Made by a program: the position numbers and the translations under genes. From NCBI RefSeq assembly GCF_900538805.1, contig NZ_UPZP01000025.1, positions 1 to 25,543 of the forward strand: DNA of 25,543 nt. The letters are read 5' to 3'. The DNA is from an uncultured Dialister sp. GTDB taxonomy: Bacteria; Bacillota; Negativicutes; Veillonellales; Dialisteraceae. Under the pieces are notes generated by a model. It searched no databases and was not told where the DNA came from. It saw only the letters and a program-made list of their open reading frames with translations. This document shows, one piece after another, positions 1 to 6,821 of the stretch. Numbering within the stretch: the first letter of the stretch is position 1; each line of letters starts with the position of its first letter.

Positions 1-80
1 AGACTAGTGAAGAGCAGTGGAAGGCAGCTTCACGTGCTTTTGAACGTTTGGACGGCAAGGTTCCTTATGTAATTTGTCCA
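1..80 (+). pseudogene. Truncated calcineurin-like metallophosphoesterase fragment
   Basis: The third plus-strand frame, open from the window edge, reads TSEEQWKAASRAFERLDGKV and then PYVICP. This resembles the stretch of calcineurin-like phosphoesterases just before the metal-binding GNHD motif (family pattern W..A...F..LDGKVPY...PGNHD). Here, after Cys-Pro at about position 80, the frame continues into unrelated residues (SVKTSSKSY) and stops at 159-161, antisense to the neighbouring oxidoreductase gene. No GNHD or later metal-ligand motif follows, and I found no continuation near 1400-1600. The homology is recalled from the family, not searched. The fragment is probably a gene cut by insertion or recombination, or an assembly join. 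The upstream part lies outside the window. Confidence 0.5.
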
Positions 81-1210
81 TCAGTCAAAACCTCATCTAA
101 GTCATATACCGTATTAATCTTTCCAGAGAGCACACTTACGAATGTGGGCTGTTTTGAGTAAACTCGTACCACAGTAGGACGGGAATCATCTATTTCTGAG
201 CTCATCAAGATGGGTTTCATTGAGTAAAGCGATTGTTTGTATGTGAAAGCAAATTCCGGTTTCATGTATTTTCTTGCCAGATTAGCCATATATGGAAAGG
301 CAGTCAAAGGTTTATGGGGGCAGTCATTACAGTTGCCTAGATGCCTGGGCGTACAGTATCTCTCTACACCATTCTGACAGTCAAATTGCGGAAGCGGTTC
401 ATAGCAGGTCGTATGAGGCGTAAAGGAAACGGCAGTGAGCGAATGCATTCCCGTCATACCGAAGGGCATAATGGAGAAGAATGGTCCATCCATAACGGTA
501 ATACCGTAATCGTGAAGTTTTTCATTCACGTCACAGAGAATAATCTCGCAAAGTTCATATTTGATACCAAAAGGCTCAAAGCCAAGCATAGTATTAATCT
601 GGTTCGTTCCCGCATAGGTGGCATTGAGGATAAAACCGCTCTCGTATGTCGCGCCATCTTCCATTTCCACCAGATACGTATCAGTGCTCTTTTCAATGGA
701 AACAATGCGGGCATCATAATGGATTTCCACAGTGTCCGGAAACTCTGAAAGTTTTTCCAAGTAGAAATCACAAAGGACTTTTGCATCATAGGTATACTCC
801 CTCGTAAGGAAAGCTCCGTCGCATTCGCCCTCCTGGAAAAAGCGGGATACAGGCACTTCCTCACAGGGTATATTTGCTGCGCGACAGAATTTCATAAACT
901 GCTCTCCATCAGACCATGAATATTGGCTGGACGTAGCGTAAATCTGCTTGAAGGAACGGTAGATGCAGAAACTAAAGTCCTGATTAAACCGCGTGAAATA
1001 CCCAGCGGACTTCATGGCCGTAGAGAGTGAACGTGGATAATGGTATCCCTGATGCACCCGAGCCTGGTTGATAAAGGTTGCCCGTTTAAAAGGCGCACTA
1101 TCCCACTCCAGTACGATAACCCGTTCACCGCGGCGGGCACAGAATAATGCGGCATACAGTCCATATAATCCAGCCCCAATGATGATTTTGTCACAAACCT
1201 GATTTCCCAC
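65..1210 (-). CDS. FAD-dependent oxidoreductase (DAO-like fold)
   Basis: A 381-residue protein. An N-terminal Rossmann dinucleotide-binding motif, GAGLYG at residues 12-17, is followed by an acidic strand end near Glu35 (VIVLEWD), as in FAD enzymes of the D-amino-acid-oxidase superfamily. RATFINQARVHQGYHYPRS (about 43-61) resembles a motif I recall from FAD oxidoreductases in surface-polysaccharide gene clusters; the substrate is unknown. An unusual cysteine set lies at 278, 286, 294 and 297 (CX7CX7CX2C). The start is GTG at 1208-1210, preceded by a GGGGGAG ribosome binding site. The gene follows a short leader ORF and a terminator-like hairpin. Its stop codon lies inside the adjacent phosphoesterase fragment, so the last few residues may come from the flanking sequence. 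The gene is more A+T-rich than its neighbours, which suggests transfer. Confidence 0.75.
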   Translation of the reverse strand: MGNQVCDKIIIGAGLYGLYAALFCARRGERVIVLEWDSAPFKRATFINQARVHQGYHYPRSLSTAMKSAGYFTRFNQDFSFCIYRSFKQIYATSSQYSWSDGEQFMKFCRAANIPCEEVPVSRFFQEGECDGAFLTREYTYDAKVLCDFYLEKLSEFPDTVEIHYDARIVSIEKSTDTYLVEMEDGATYESGFILNATYAGTNQINTMLGFEPFGIKYELCEIILCDVNEKLHDYGITVMDGPFFSIMPFGMTGMHSLTAVSFTPHTTCYEPLPQFDCQNGVERYCTPRHLGNCNDCPHKPLTAFPYMANLARKYMKPEFAFTYKQSLYSMKPILMSSEIDDSRPTVVRVYSKQPTFVSVLSGKINTVYDLDEVLTDGQIT

Positions 1211-1240
1211 TTTCTACTCCCCCGTCAAATCCAGACACGC

Positions 1241-1280
1241 AAAAAGCCCGATTTGGAGGTGCAAACCTCCATAACCGGGC
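1241..1280 (-). terminator. Terminator-like hairpin between leader ORF and FAD gene
   Basis: On the minus strand a two-part stem is followed by five Ts. The outer stem is GCCCG/CGGGC (1276-1280 with 1246-1250). The inner stem is GGAGGT/ACCTCC (1265-1270 with 1255-1260) with a 4-nt loop. The T run is at 1241-1245. It lies 24 nt after the stop of the small ORF and about 30 nt before the oxidoreductase start, so it can end the short transcript or act as an attenuator with partial read-through. Confidence 0.65.
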
Positions 1281-1304
1281 ACAATAATAGGGAGTGGGGA
1301 AACC

Positions 1305-1391
1305 TTACTTACCCCCCGTATGGATTTCCCTCGATATGCTATTTTTCATTTCTGCAGCAGCGGATACACGAAGAATTTTCTTTCTCTCCAT
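1305..1391 (-). CDS. Small 28-residue peptide ORF (leader or small protein)
   Basis: ATG at 1389-1391 opens 28 codons and stops at TAA 1305-1307. The product starts MERKKILRVSAAAEMKNSIS and ends REIHTGGK. It is basic at the N terminus, with no obvious signal peptide or membrane segment. Support comes from signals, not homology: an exact AGGAGG at 1398-1403 spaced 6 nt from the ATG, a promoter at 1434-1463, and a hairpin with a T run just downstream. I do not recognise the peptide. It could be a leader peptide controlling the oxidoreductase gene, a small protein, or a substrate of the oxidoreductase. The sequence alone does not decide between these. Confidence 0.5.
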   Translation of the reverse strand: MERKKILRVSAAAEMKNSISREIHTGGK

Positions 1392-1433
1392 AGCCGGCCT
1401 CCTGAAAAGCAATACAATACTAATATAGATTGT

Positions 1434-1463
1434 ATTATACCATATCCTGCAATGAACCTCCAA
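1434..1463 (-). promoter_or_regulatory. Sigma-70-type promoter of the small ORF/FAD gene
   Basis: An exact TATAAT -10 box (complement of 1434-1439) is preceded by TTGGAG (1458-1463; 4 of 6 to consensus) with an 18-bp spacer. It lies about 40 nt upstream of the 28-codon ORF and downstream of the bidirectional terminator at 1578-1604, so it likely starts a separate transcription unit. Confidence 0.55.
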
Positions 1464-1577
1464 CCTAAGGAATTTCTCGCTTCGGCAACAAAGAGGAAGA
1501 TTAATTTTTTATTTCGATGATTTCTTCGTCTGATATCTGTCATCTCATTTATGACATCTGCCAACCTCTTCCCCATC

Positions 1578-1604
1578 AAAAAAGCCTCCCGAAGGAGGCT
1601 TTTT
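1578..1604 (-). terminator. Bidirectional intrinsic terminator after the RND pump gene
   Basis: GCCTCC, loop CGAA, GGAGGC (1584-1599), flanked by A6 on the left and T5 on the right, so it can work on both strands. It begins 9 nt after the pump stop codon and ends the efflux operon. Confidence 0.85.
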
Positions 1605-1613
1605 CGTTAGATA

Positions 1614-4600
1614 TTATTCATCTACTGTGACCGGTTTCTTAGGTTTTCTGAACCCGTGGATTCTTTCGATGACGATGAAGAGCATGGGAACGATGAAAAT
1701 CTGGAAGAAAGTGGCCGACAGCACGCCGAAGACTACGGCAATACCCATTTCAGAGCGGGAATTGGAACCGGCGCCGGTGGACAGGGCCAGAGGCACGTTG
1801 CCCAGAATGAAGGCCAGGGAGGTCATGAGAATCGGGCGGAGACGAATCTTGGAGGCTTCAATGGAGGCCTTCACTACTTCCATACCGTGGTCCACACGGA
1901 CTTTCGCATATTCTACGATAAGGATGGCGTTCTTCGCCGCCAGACCGATGATGGTCAAAAGACCGATCTGGAAGTAAATATCATTGTACACATTGAAAGC
2001 AAAGGCGCCAAGGCAGGCTCCGAAGAAACCTGTGGGGATACCAAGGATAACGGAGAAAGGCACCTTCCAGCTTTCATAAAGTGCTGCCAGGGACAGGAAT
2101 ACGAAGAGCATACCCAAAGCCAGTGCATAAATGGTTTTGCCGCCGGCTTCACGTTCCTGGGCAGAGGATTCGGCAAAGGCATAGCCATAGCCGTTTGGCA
2201 GGGTTTCCTTTGCGACCTGTTCCAGTGCATCCAGTGCCTGGCCGGAGGAATAGCCGGCTGCCTGGCTGCCGCCGATCTTGACGGCAGGGAAGTTGTTATA
2301 ACGGGTAATAACCGCAATGGCATTGGATTTCTTAGGTGTAATGAAGTTGGAAATCGGTACCATATTGCCCTTGTTGTCCTTTACGGTGAGGAACTTGTTG
2401 TCGTTTGGACTCATGCGGTACTGGGTATCAGCCTGGGCCACAACTTTGAAGTTACGTCCATAAATGGTGAAATCGTTAATCTGAACCGAGCCGTAGTAGG
2501 CCTGAAGGGCTGTAAAGATATCGCTCACATTAACACCGTTTTTGGCTGCCTTATCCCTGTCAATATCGAAGTTATAGGACGGGGTATCCATACGGAAGGT
2601 GGTGTAGGCCATCTGGATTTCCGGGCGCTGGTTCGCAGCAGCCAGGAATTTTCCGATAACAGCCTGCATATTTTCATTGGAATCACCGCTCTTATTCTGG
2701 ATATAGAGGGTAAAGCCGCCAGAGTTGCCGAGGCCCGGAATAGGCGGTGGGTTCAGTGCCATCAGGGTGACGCCGGGATGGGTAGCATTGAAGGCAAAGG
2801 CTTTAGCCATCACCGCATCCAGCTGCATATCCTTGGTCTTACGTTCATCCCAGGGTTTTAGCTTTACAAAGGACTGACCGGCATTCGGCTTCTGGCCGCC
2901 GGAAAGGATATCCATGCCTACCACGCCCTGGGTTACCTCAACGGCCGGATCTTCGCCGATGTATTTCAGGAACTCCGTTAGATACTGGGCAGTCCTTACA
3001 TTCACTGCACCTTCCGGCAGCTGGATAGCATTCAGGAAGAAACCGTTATCTTCCTGGGGAATAAAGGCCGTAGGCAGCTTGATAAACATGAAGGTTGCCG
3101 CAATGAAGAGAGCAAAAAGCACACCGATAGGTACATAGATGGCATGAGCCAGTTTCTGCAGCACCACACCATAACATTCCACCATACGATCGAATCCGTC
3201 ATTGAAGCGGTCCCACATGCGGTCGATTCTTCCTTTATCCGCTTTCTTCTTAGCCGGTTTCAGGAGGCCGGCGCAGAGTGCCGGTGTCAGGGACAGGGCA
3301 GTAAATGCGGAGAGAATGACGGAAACGGCAATGGTCAGGGCAAACTGTTTGTACAGGATACCCATAATGCCGCCAAGGAAGGCAACCGGCACGAATACGG
3401 CAGCCAGTACCACGGCGACGCCGATAACCGGGCTCTGCACCTTCTGCATGGCCGCTACCGTAGCTTCCTTCGGGTTCATGTTGTTGTAGCGCATTTCGTA
3501 TTCCACCGCTTCGATAACTACGATGGCATCATCTACAACCAGCCCGATGGCAAGCACCATGGCGAAAAGGGTTAATGTATTAATGGTAAATCCAAGAATT
3601 TCAAAGGAAGCAAAGGTACCAAGGAGGGATACAGGCACCGCAATCATAGGAATCAGTGTGGATCTCCAGTTCTGAAGGAAAATATACACGATGATAGCTA
3701 CAATGATCAGTGCTTCGAAGAAGGTATGGAGCACTTCCTTGATGGAAGCATAAATGAAGTCCGTGTTATCCATATTGATGACATATTTCATATCATCAGG
3801 GAAGGACTTGGCATCTTCTGCCAGTTTTGCCTTGATGGCGCCAATGGTTTCCACAGCATTGGCATCATCGGTGAGGGAGAAGGCCACAGCGGAAGTTTCA
3901 TAGTTGCCGGCTCTGGAAATAAAGTTGTAATCCTTCGCATCCAGTTCCGTGCGGGCTACATCCTTCAGATGAAGGAGGCTGCCGTCACTGTTGGTGCGAA
4001 GTACGATATTGCCGAATTCTTCAGCAGTCACCAGACGGCCTTTGGCGGTGATGACGTACTGGAAGGGCTGGTCCTTTGTAACCGGCGGTGCGCCGATGTT
4101 GCCGGCGGCAATCTGCTGGTTCTGGCTTGTCACCGCAGAAATAACTTCAGCAGCGGTGATATTGTTCTGCGCCATCTTGGTGGGGTCCATCCAGATGCGC
4201 ATGGCGAAGTCAGAGCCGAATTCCTGTACTGTACCGACACCTTTGATGGACTTCAGTTCATCAAGGTAGTTCATGCTGAAATAGTTTTTCAGGAAGTTCT
4301 TATCGTAGGTGCCGTTAGGAGAATAGAAGCTCACTACCAGGGCCATATCACCGGAAGATTTCCTCGTGGTGACACCGATATTACGAACCGTATCAGGGAG
4401 GCCTGCATCAGAAGCAGTAACACCATTCTGTACGCGGACAGTGGCCAGGTCAGAATCTGTGCCCATGGCGAACTGTACCGTTAAGGAATAGGAACCGTTG
4501 GAGTTACTGTTGGAGTTCATACTCTCGAAGCCTTCAACGCCTACCACGTTCTTTTCGATGACTTCGGCCACCGTCTGTGCCACAACTTCCGCATCAGCGC

Positions 4601-4751
4601 CCGGATAGGTGGCTCTTACGGAAACCTGGGGCGGTGTAATGCGCGGGTAGCGGTCCACCGGCAGGGAAAATATGGCAAGGAACCCTGCAATGGAAACCAC
4701 CAGCGCCACAACGATAGCAAAGATAGGACGCTTAATAAAGAAATTAGCCAT
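1614..4751 (-). CDS. acrB: RND multidrug efflux pump, AcrB/HAE1 family permease
   Basis: A 1045-residue proton-driven inner-membrane transporter that would export hydrophobic or amphiphilic compounds through a tripartite complex. It starts MANFFIKRPIFAIVVALVVS (first membrane helix), followed by the periplasmic porter part, the helix cluster from about 340, a second porter half and the final helices from about 875. The proton-relay residues are present at E. coli AcrB numbering: Asp407-Asp408 (GLVVDDAIVV) and Lys940 (GLAAKNAIL), with arginines at 970 and 972. The length is typical of the family. The ribosome binding site AGGAGG overlaps the adaptor stop codon, and 9 nt separate the genes, so the two are coupled. 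No outer-membrane factor gene is present in the window. The substrate cannot be read from sequence. Confidence 0.95.
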   Translation of the reverse strand: MANFFIKRPIFAIVVALVVSIAGFLAIFSLPVDRYPRITPPQVSVRATYPGADAEVVAQTVAEVIEKNVVGVEGFESMNSNSNSNGSYSLTVQFAMGTDSDLATVRVQNGVTASDAGLPDTVRNIGVTTRKSSGDMALVVSFYSPNGTYDKNFLKNYFSMNYLDELKSIKGVGTVQEFGSDFAMRIWMDPTKMAQNNITAAEVISAVTSQNQQIAAGNIGAPPVTKDQPFQYVITAKGRLVTAEEFGNIVLRTNSDGSLLHLKDVARTELDAKDYNFISRAGNYETSAVAFSLTDDANAVETIGAIKAKLAEDAKSFPDDMKYVINMDNTDFIYASIKEVLHTFFEALIIVAIIVYIFLQNWRSTLIPMIAVPVSLLGTFASFEILGFTINTLTLFAMVLAIGLVVDDAIVVIEAVEYEMRYNNMNPKEATVAAMQKVQSPVIGVAVVLAAVFVPVAFLGGIMGILYKQFALTIAVSVILSAFTALSLTPALCAGLLKPAKKKADKGRIDRMWDRFNDGFDRMVECYGVVLQKLAHAIYVPIGVLFALFIAATFMFIKLPTAFIPQEDNGFFLNAIQLPEGAVNVRTAQYLTEFLKYIGEDPAVEVTQGVVGMDILSGGQKPNAGQSFVKLKPWDERKTKDMQLDAVMAKAFAFNATHPGVTLMALNPPPIPGLGNSGGFTLYIQNKSGDSNENMQAVIGKFLAAANQRPEIQMAYTTFRMDTPSYNFDIDRDKAAKNGVNVSDIFTALQAYYGSVQINDFTIYGRNFKVVAQADTQYRMSPNDNKFLTVKDNKGNMVPISNFITPKKSNAIAVITRYNNFPAVKIGGSQAAGYSSGQALDALEQVAKETLPNGYGYAFAESSAQEREAGGKTIYALALGMLFVFLSLAALYESWKVPFSVILGIPTGFFGACLGAFAFNVYNDIYFQIGLLTIIGLAAKNAILIVEYAKVRVDHGMEVVKASIEASKIRLRPILMTSLAFILGNVPLALSTGAGSNSRSEMGIAVVFGVLSATFFQIFIVPMLFIVIERIHGFRKPKKPVTVDE

Positions 4752-4760
4752 AGGTCCTCC

Positions 4761-5948
4761 TTACTGCTTTGCAGCAGTGCCGCTCTGGCCCTTGACAGAA
4801 TCTCTGGCATCCTGTTCCAGCTTGTCTTTGGTCGTTTCTTCCGTATCGACGGCCTGGCCTACCTGTACCTTGTTCTGACCGTCCACAACGATCACATCAT
4901 TTTCATCAAGGCCGCTTTCAATAATAGTGTAGATACCATAGGTTCCACCCACTTTGACTGCTTTCTGAGCAATCTTACCATCCACCACCACGTCTACGAT
5001 ATCCTTGTTCAGGAGCTGTACCAGTGCTTTGGTGGGAATAAGGAGAGAGCCCTTGGCGATTTCATTATCCGAAACCACAGCAGCATACATGCCCGGCACC
5101 AGGAGGTTATCGGGGTTCGGGAAGGAAGCCTTCATGGAAAGCTGTCCGCCGGACATGCTGGGATTTACCTGCACGATTTTTCCGGTTTCCCCATAAATGG
5201 AGCCATCGGAGAGACGGAGTTTCAGACTGTTTCCAAGGCCCGAGGGATCCTGTCCATCATGACTCTTGTTCAAAGACAGATATTCATTTTCAGACATATC
5301 AAACTGTACATAAATGGGGTCTGAAGAAGAAATTGTAACTAAAGATGTGGTTCCGGCGGTGGCAAAGGTGCCGATATTCACATCATCCATGGACAGCTTG
5401 CCGTTAAAGGGAGCAGTCACAATGGTATCCCCGAGATTGGTGGATGCAATGGCTACCTGTGCCTCTGCTGCATCCACAGCCCCTTTGTAGGCATCAACCG
5501 CTGCTTTCTGGTTATCATAAACCTTCTGGGAAATGGCACCGGCTGCGATGAGCTGGTCATAGCGGGCCAAATCGGTGGCTGCATTTTCATAATTGGCAGA
5601 TGCCTGGGCAGCCTGGGCCTGGGCATTGGCCAACTGGGAATTATAATTTCTCGTATCCAGACGATAGAGAGGCTGGCCTTCCGTCACCTGCTGGCCGCCG
5701 GTAATATACTTTTCCATTACCGTGCCCGATACCTTGGAACGGACCGGCACTTCCTGCAGTGCCATAATAGAGCCTGTATACTCTCTCATAATGGGAGTAT
5801 CTGACTTAAACGGCTTAAATGTGGAAACCTTGATAGTCTGCTTCTGCCCCGCTGCCTGCTGGGAAGAGCCGCAGCCGCCTAGAAAGACTCCGCCGGACAA
5901 AAGAAGCCCTGCTGCCATAACTGCGGCAGCCAATTTTCTATATTTCAT
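4761..5948 (-). CDS. acrA: RND periplasmic adaptor (membrane fusion lipoprotein)
   Basis: A 395-residue HlyD/AcrA-type adaptor that would link the RND pump to an outer-membrane channel. An N-terminal lipoprotein signal ends in the lipobox LGGC, making Cys26 the lipidation site. A biotinyl-lipoyl-like half (VRSKVSGTVMEKYITGGQQV) precedes an Ala/Gln-rich coiled-coil hairpin (about 110-170, ANAQAQAAQASANYENAATD). The second lipoyl half (TIVTAPFNGKLSMDDVNIG) and beta-barrel follow. The charged C-terminal tail contains TEETTKDKLEQDARD. A GGGGG-type ribosome binding site precedes the ATG. This is the first gene of the operon, transcribed from the palindrome-overlapped promoter at 6023-6051. Confidence 0.93.
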   Translation of the reverse strand: MKYRKLAAAVMAAGLLLSGGVFLGGCGSSQQAAGQKQTIKVSTFKPFKSDTPIMREYTGSIMALQEVPVRSKVSGTVMEKYITGGQQVTEGQPLYRLDTRNYNSQLANAQAQAAQASANYENAATDLARYDQLIAAGAISQKVYDNQKAAVDAYKGAVDAAEAQVAIASTNLGDTIVTAPFNGKLSMDDVNIGTFATAGTTSLVTISSSDPIYVQFDMSENEYLSLNKSHDGQDPSGLGNSLKLRLSDGSIYGETGKIVQVNPSMSGGQLSMKASFPNPDNLLVPGMYAAVVSDNEIAKGSLLIPTKALVQLLNKDIVDVVVDGKIAQKAVKVGGTYGIYTIIESGLDENDVIVVDGQNKVQVGQAVDTEETTKDKLEQDARDSVKGQSGTAAKQ

Positions 5949-6022
5949 ACGTAACCCCCTTGAAAAGATGGTGGAGCAGATTTGGGCAAATTAAAACTAT
6001 CCTGCTCTTTTGAATTGTTCTT

Positions 6023-6051
6023 ATGATATCAGATAATTGACTATTAGTCAA
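6023..6051 (-). promoter_or_regulatory. Promoter of the RND efflux operon
   Basis: On the minus strand TTGACT (complement of 6046-6051) and TATCAT (complement of 6023-6028) are separated by exactly 17 bp, a near-consensus sigma-70 promoter. It lies about 75 nt upstream of the adaptor ATG. Confidence 0.7.
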
Positions 6052-6052
6052 T
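6036..6052. promoter_or_regulatory. Perfect palindromic operator overlapping the efflux -35 box
   Basis: ATTGACTA-T-TAGTCAAT is a perfect 8-bp inverted repeat around one central base. It covers the -35 hexamer and part of the spacer, the position expected of a repressor site that blocks RNA polymerase. Its size and symmetry fit a TetR- or MarR-family dimer, common regulators of RND pumps. No regulator gene lies in the window, so the binder would act from elsewhere. Confidence 0.6.
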
Positions 6053-6110
6053 CAAAAAGAACATGTTTACCTAAGATAACTTTGTGGCAATATAGGAAAA
6101 AATGCCGGCA

Positions 6111-6584
6111 TTACTGCACTTTTTCCACCGGAACTTTCATCACCGCTTTTCTGAGAATTTCCTTTCCCTTTCTCCCCTGGCAAAGCGGACGGTGCAGATC
6201 CTCCGGGAAAAAGACCGCAAATCGTCCTTCCGTGAAATATACCTTTGATTCCTTTTCCCTATGGGATTCAAAGAAATACAAATCCCTGTCTTCGTAGGAT
6301 TCGAGGGCCCGGGGAGAATCAAAAATGGACTCCACCCCAATCCATTCTTCACTGCCCTTGATTTCAAACTGGATGTCAATAAACTTTTTATGCCCCTCCA
6401 GCTTCCTCTCTTCCTCCGGTTCCGTAGCAGGAGATTCTACGGACATGGTGCAGCCGCAAAGCTCATATTTCCCATCCAAAACGGAGTTGAAATCAAAATC
6501 CCTGATGGCAGAAAGGCACTGACGAATAAAAGGCGGAAGCTGCTTTTCATAGGCTTCCAGATGATGAATATCTCCGGTAATCAT
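6111..6584 (-). CDS. YhcH/YjgK/YiaL family protein (DUF386)
   Basis: A 157-residue single-domain protein of the DUF386 family, a small cupin-like beta-barrel group linked in other bacteria to sugar or sialic-acid metabolism; the reaction is not settled. Family-like stretches are HKKFIDIQFEIKGSEEWIG (65-83), DLYFFES near 101 and FAVFFPEDLHRPL (122-134), with His65 and His131 as likely metal ligands. The start at 6584 is chosen because AAGGAGG lies 5 nt upstream; an ATG 28 codons earlier reads through the promoter. No sugar-catabolic neighbours are visible, so it appears to be a stand-alone gene. Confidence 0.82.
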   Translation of the reverse strand: MITGDIHHLEAYEKQLPPFIRQCLSAIRDFDFNSVLDGKYELCGCTMSVESPATEPEEERKLEGHKKFIDIQFEIKGSEEWIGVESIFDSPRALESYEDRDLYFFESHREKESKVYFTEGRFAVFFPEDLHRPLCQGRKGKEILRKAVMKVPVEKVQ

Positions 6585-6620
6585 AATATCCTCCTTATGT
6601 CTACATTGGTTAGCCAACTT

Positions 6621-6629
6621 ATTATACCA
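6621..6629 (-). promoter_or_regulatory. Extended -10 promoter of the DUF386 gene
   Basis: TGGTATAAT on the minus strand is an extended -10 element (TGnTATAAT), about 37 nt upstream of the ATG at 6584. No good -35 box is seen, which is tolerated with an extended -10. Confidence 0.55.
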
Positions 6630-6651
6630 CGAACTCCCCTTTTCAGGGCAT

Positions 6652-6676
6652 AAAAAAACCCGCTCCATGCGGGTTT
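6652..6676 (-). terminator. Intrinsic terminator of tRNA-Val
   Basis: On the minus strand AAACCCGC, loop ATGGA, GCGGGTTT, continuing into a T7 run. It begins directly after the tRNA 3' CCA. Confidence 0.85.
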
Positions 6677-6677
6677 A

Positions 6678-6754
6678 TGGTGGGACTATCTGGGTTCGAA
6701 CCGGAGACCTCTTCGATGTGAGCGAAGCGCTCTGACCAACTGAGCTATAGCCCC
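6678..6754 (-). tRNA. tRNA-Val (anticodon CAC), CCA encoded
   Basis: The complement folds as a complete cloverleaf of 77 nt. The acceptor is GGGGCTA/TAGTCCC with one G-T pair. The D arm is GCTC...GAGC with AGTTGGTCA in the loop. The anticodon stem is CTTCG/CGAAG around loop CTCACAT, giving anticodon CAC, which reads GTG (Val). The variable loop is AGGTC. The T arm is TCCGG-TTCGAAC-CCAGA, which has one apparent C-A mismatch. The discriminator A and CCA are encoded. It has its own promoter and terminator and no other tRNA beside it. Confidence 0.93.
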
Positions 6755-6766
6755 ATGACGAAAGTT

Positions 6767-6795
6767 ATTATAGCACAGATGAAATGATTTGTTAA
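6767..6795 (-). promoter_or_regulatory. Promoter of tRNA-Val
   Basis: TTAACA (complement of 6790-6795) and an exact TATAAT (complement of 6767-6772) with a 17-bp spacer, ending 12 nt before the mature tRNA 5' end. Confidence 0.8.
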
Positions 6796-6821
6796 GCCTT
6801 TTCGTCATTTTAATTTATGAA

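Noticed and set aside
1346..1579. A 77-codon minus-strand frame overlapping the leader promoter
   Set aside because: It starts within the T run of the pump terminator, has no ribosome binding site, and covers the promoter and the better-supported 28-codon ORF.
1656..2861. A 401-codon plus-strand open frame opposite the RND pump gene
   Set aside because: It is antisense to a clearly real gene, and its Gly/His-rich sequence shows no domain motifs. The same applies to the long plus-strand frames opposite ynbB, mutL, miaB, ribBA, prs and glmU.
6096..6112. Terminator behind the DUF386 gene (AATGCCGGCATT followed by Ts)
   Set aside because: The palindrome leaves only a 4-bp stem once a loop is allowed, and it overlaps the stop codon; too weak to call.
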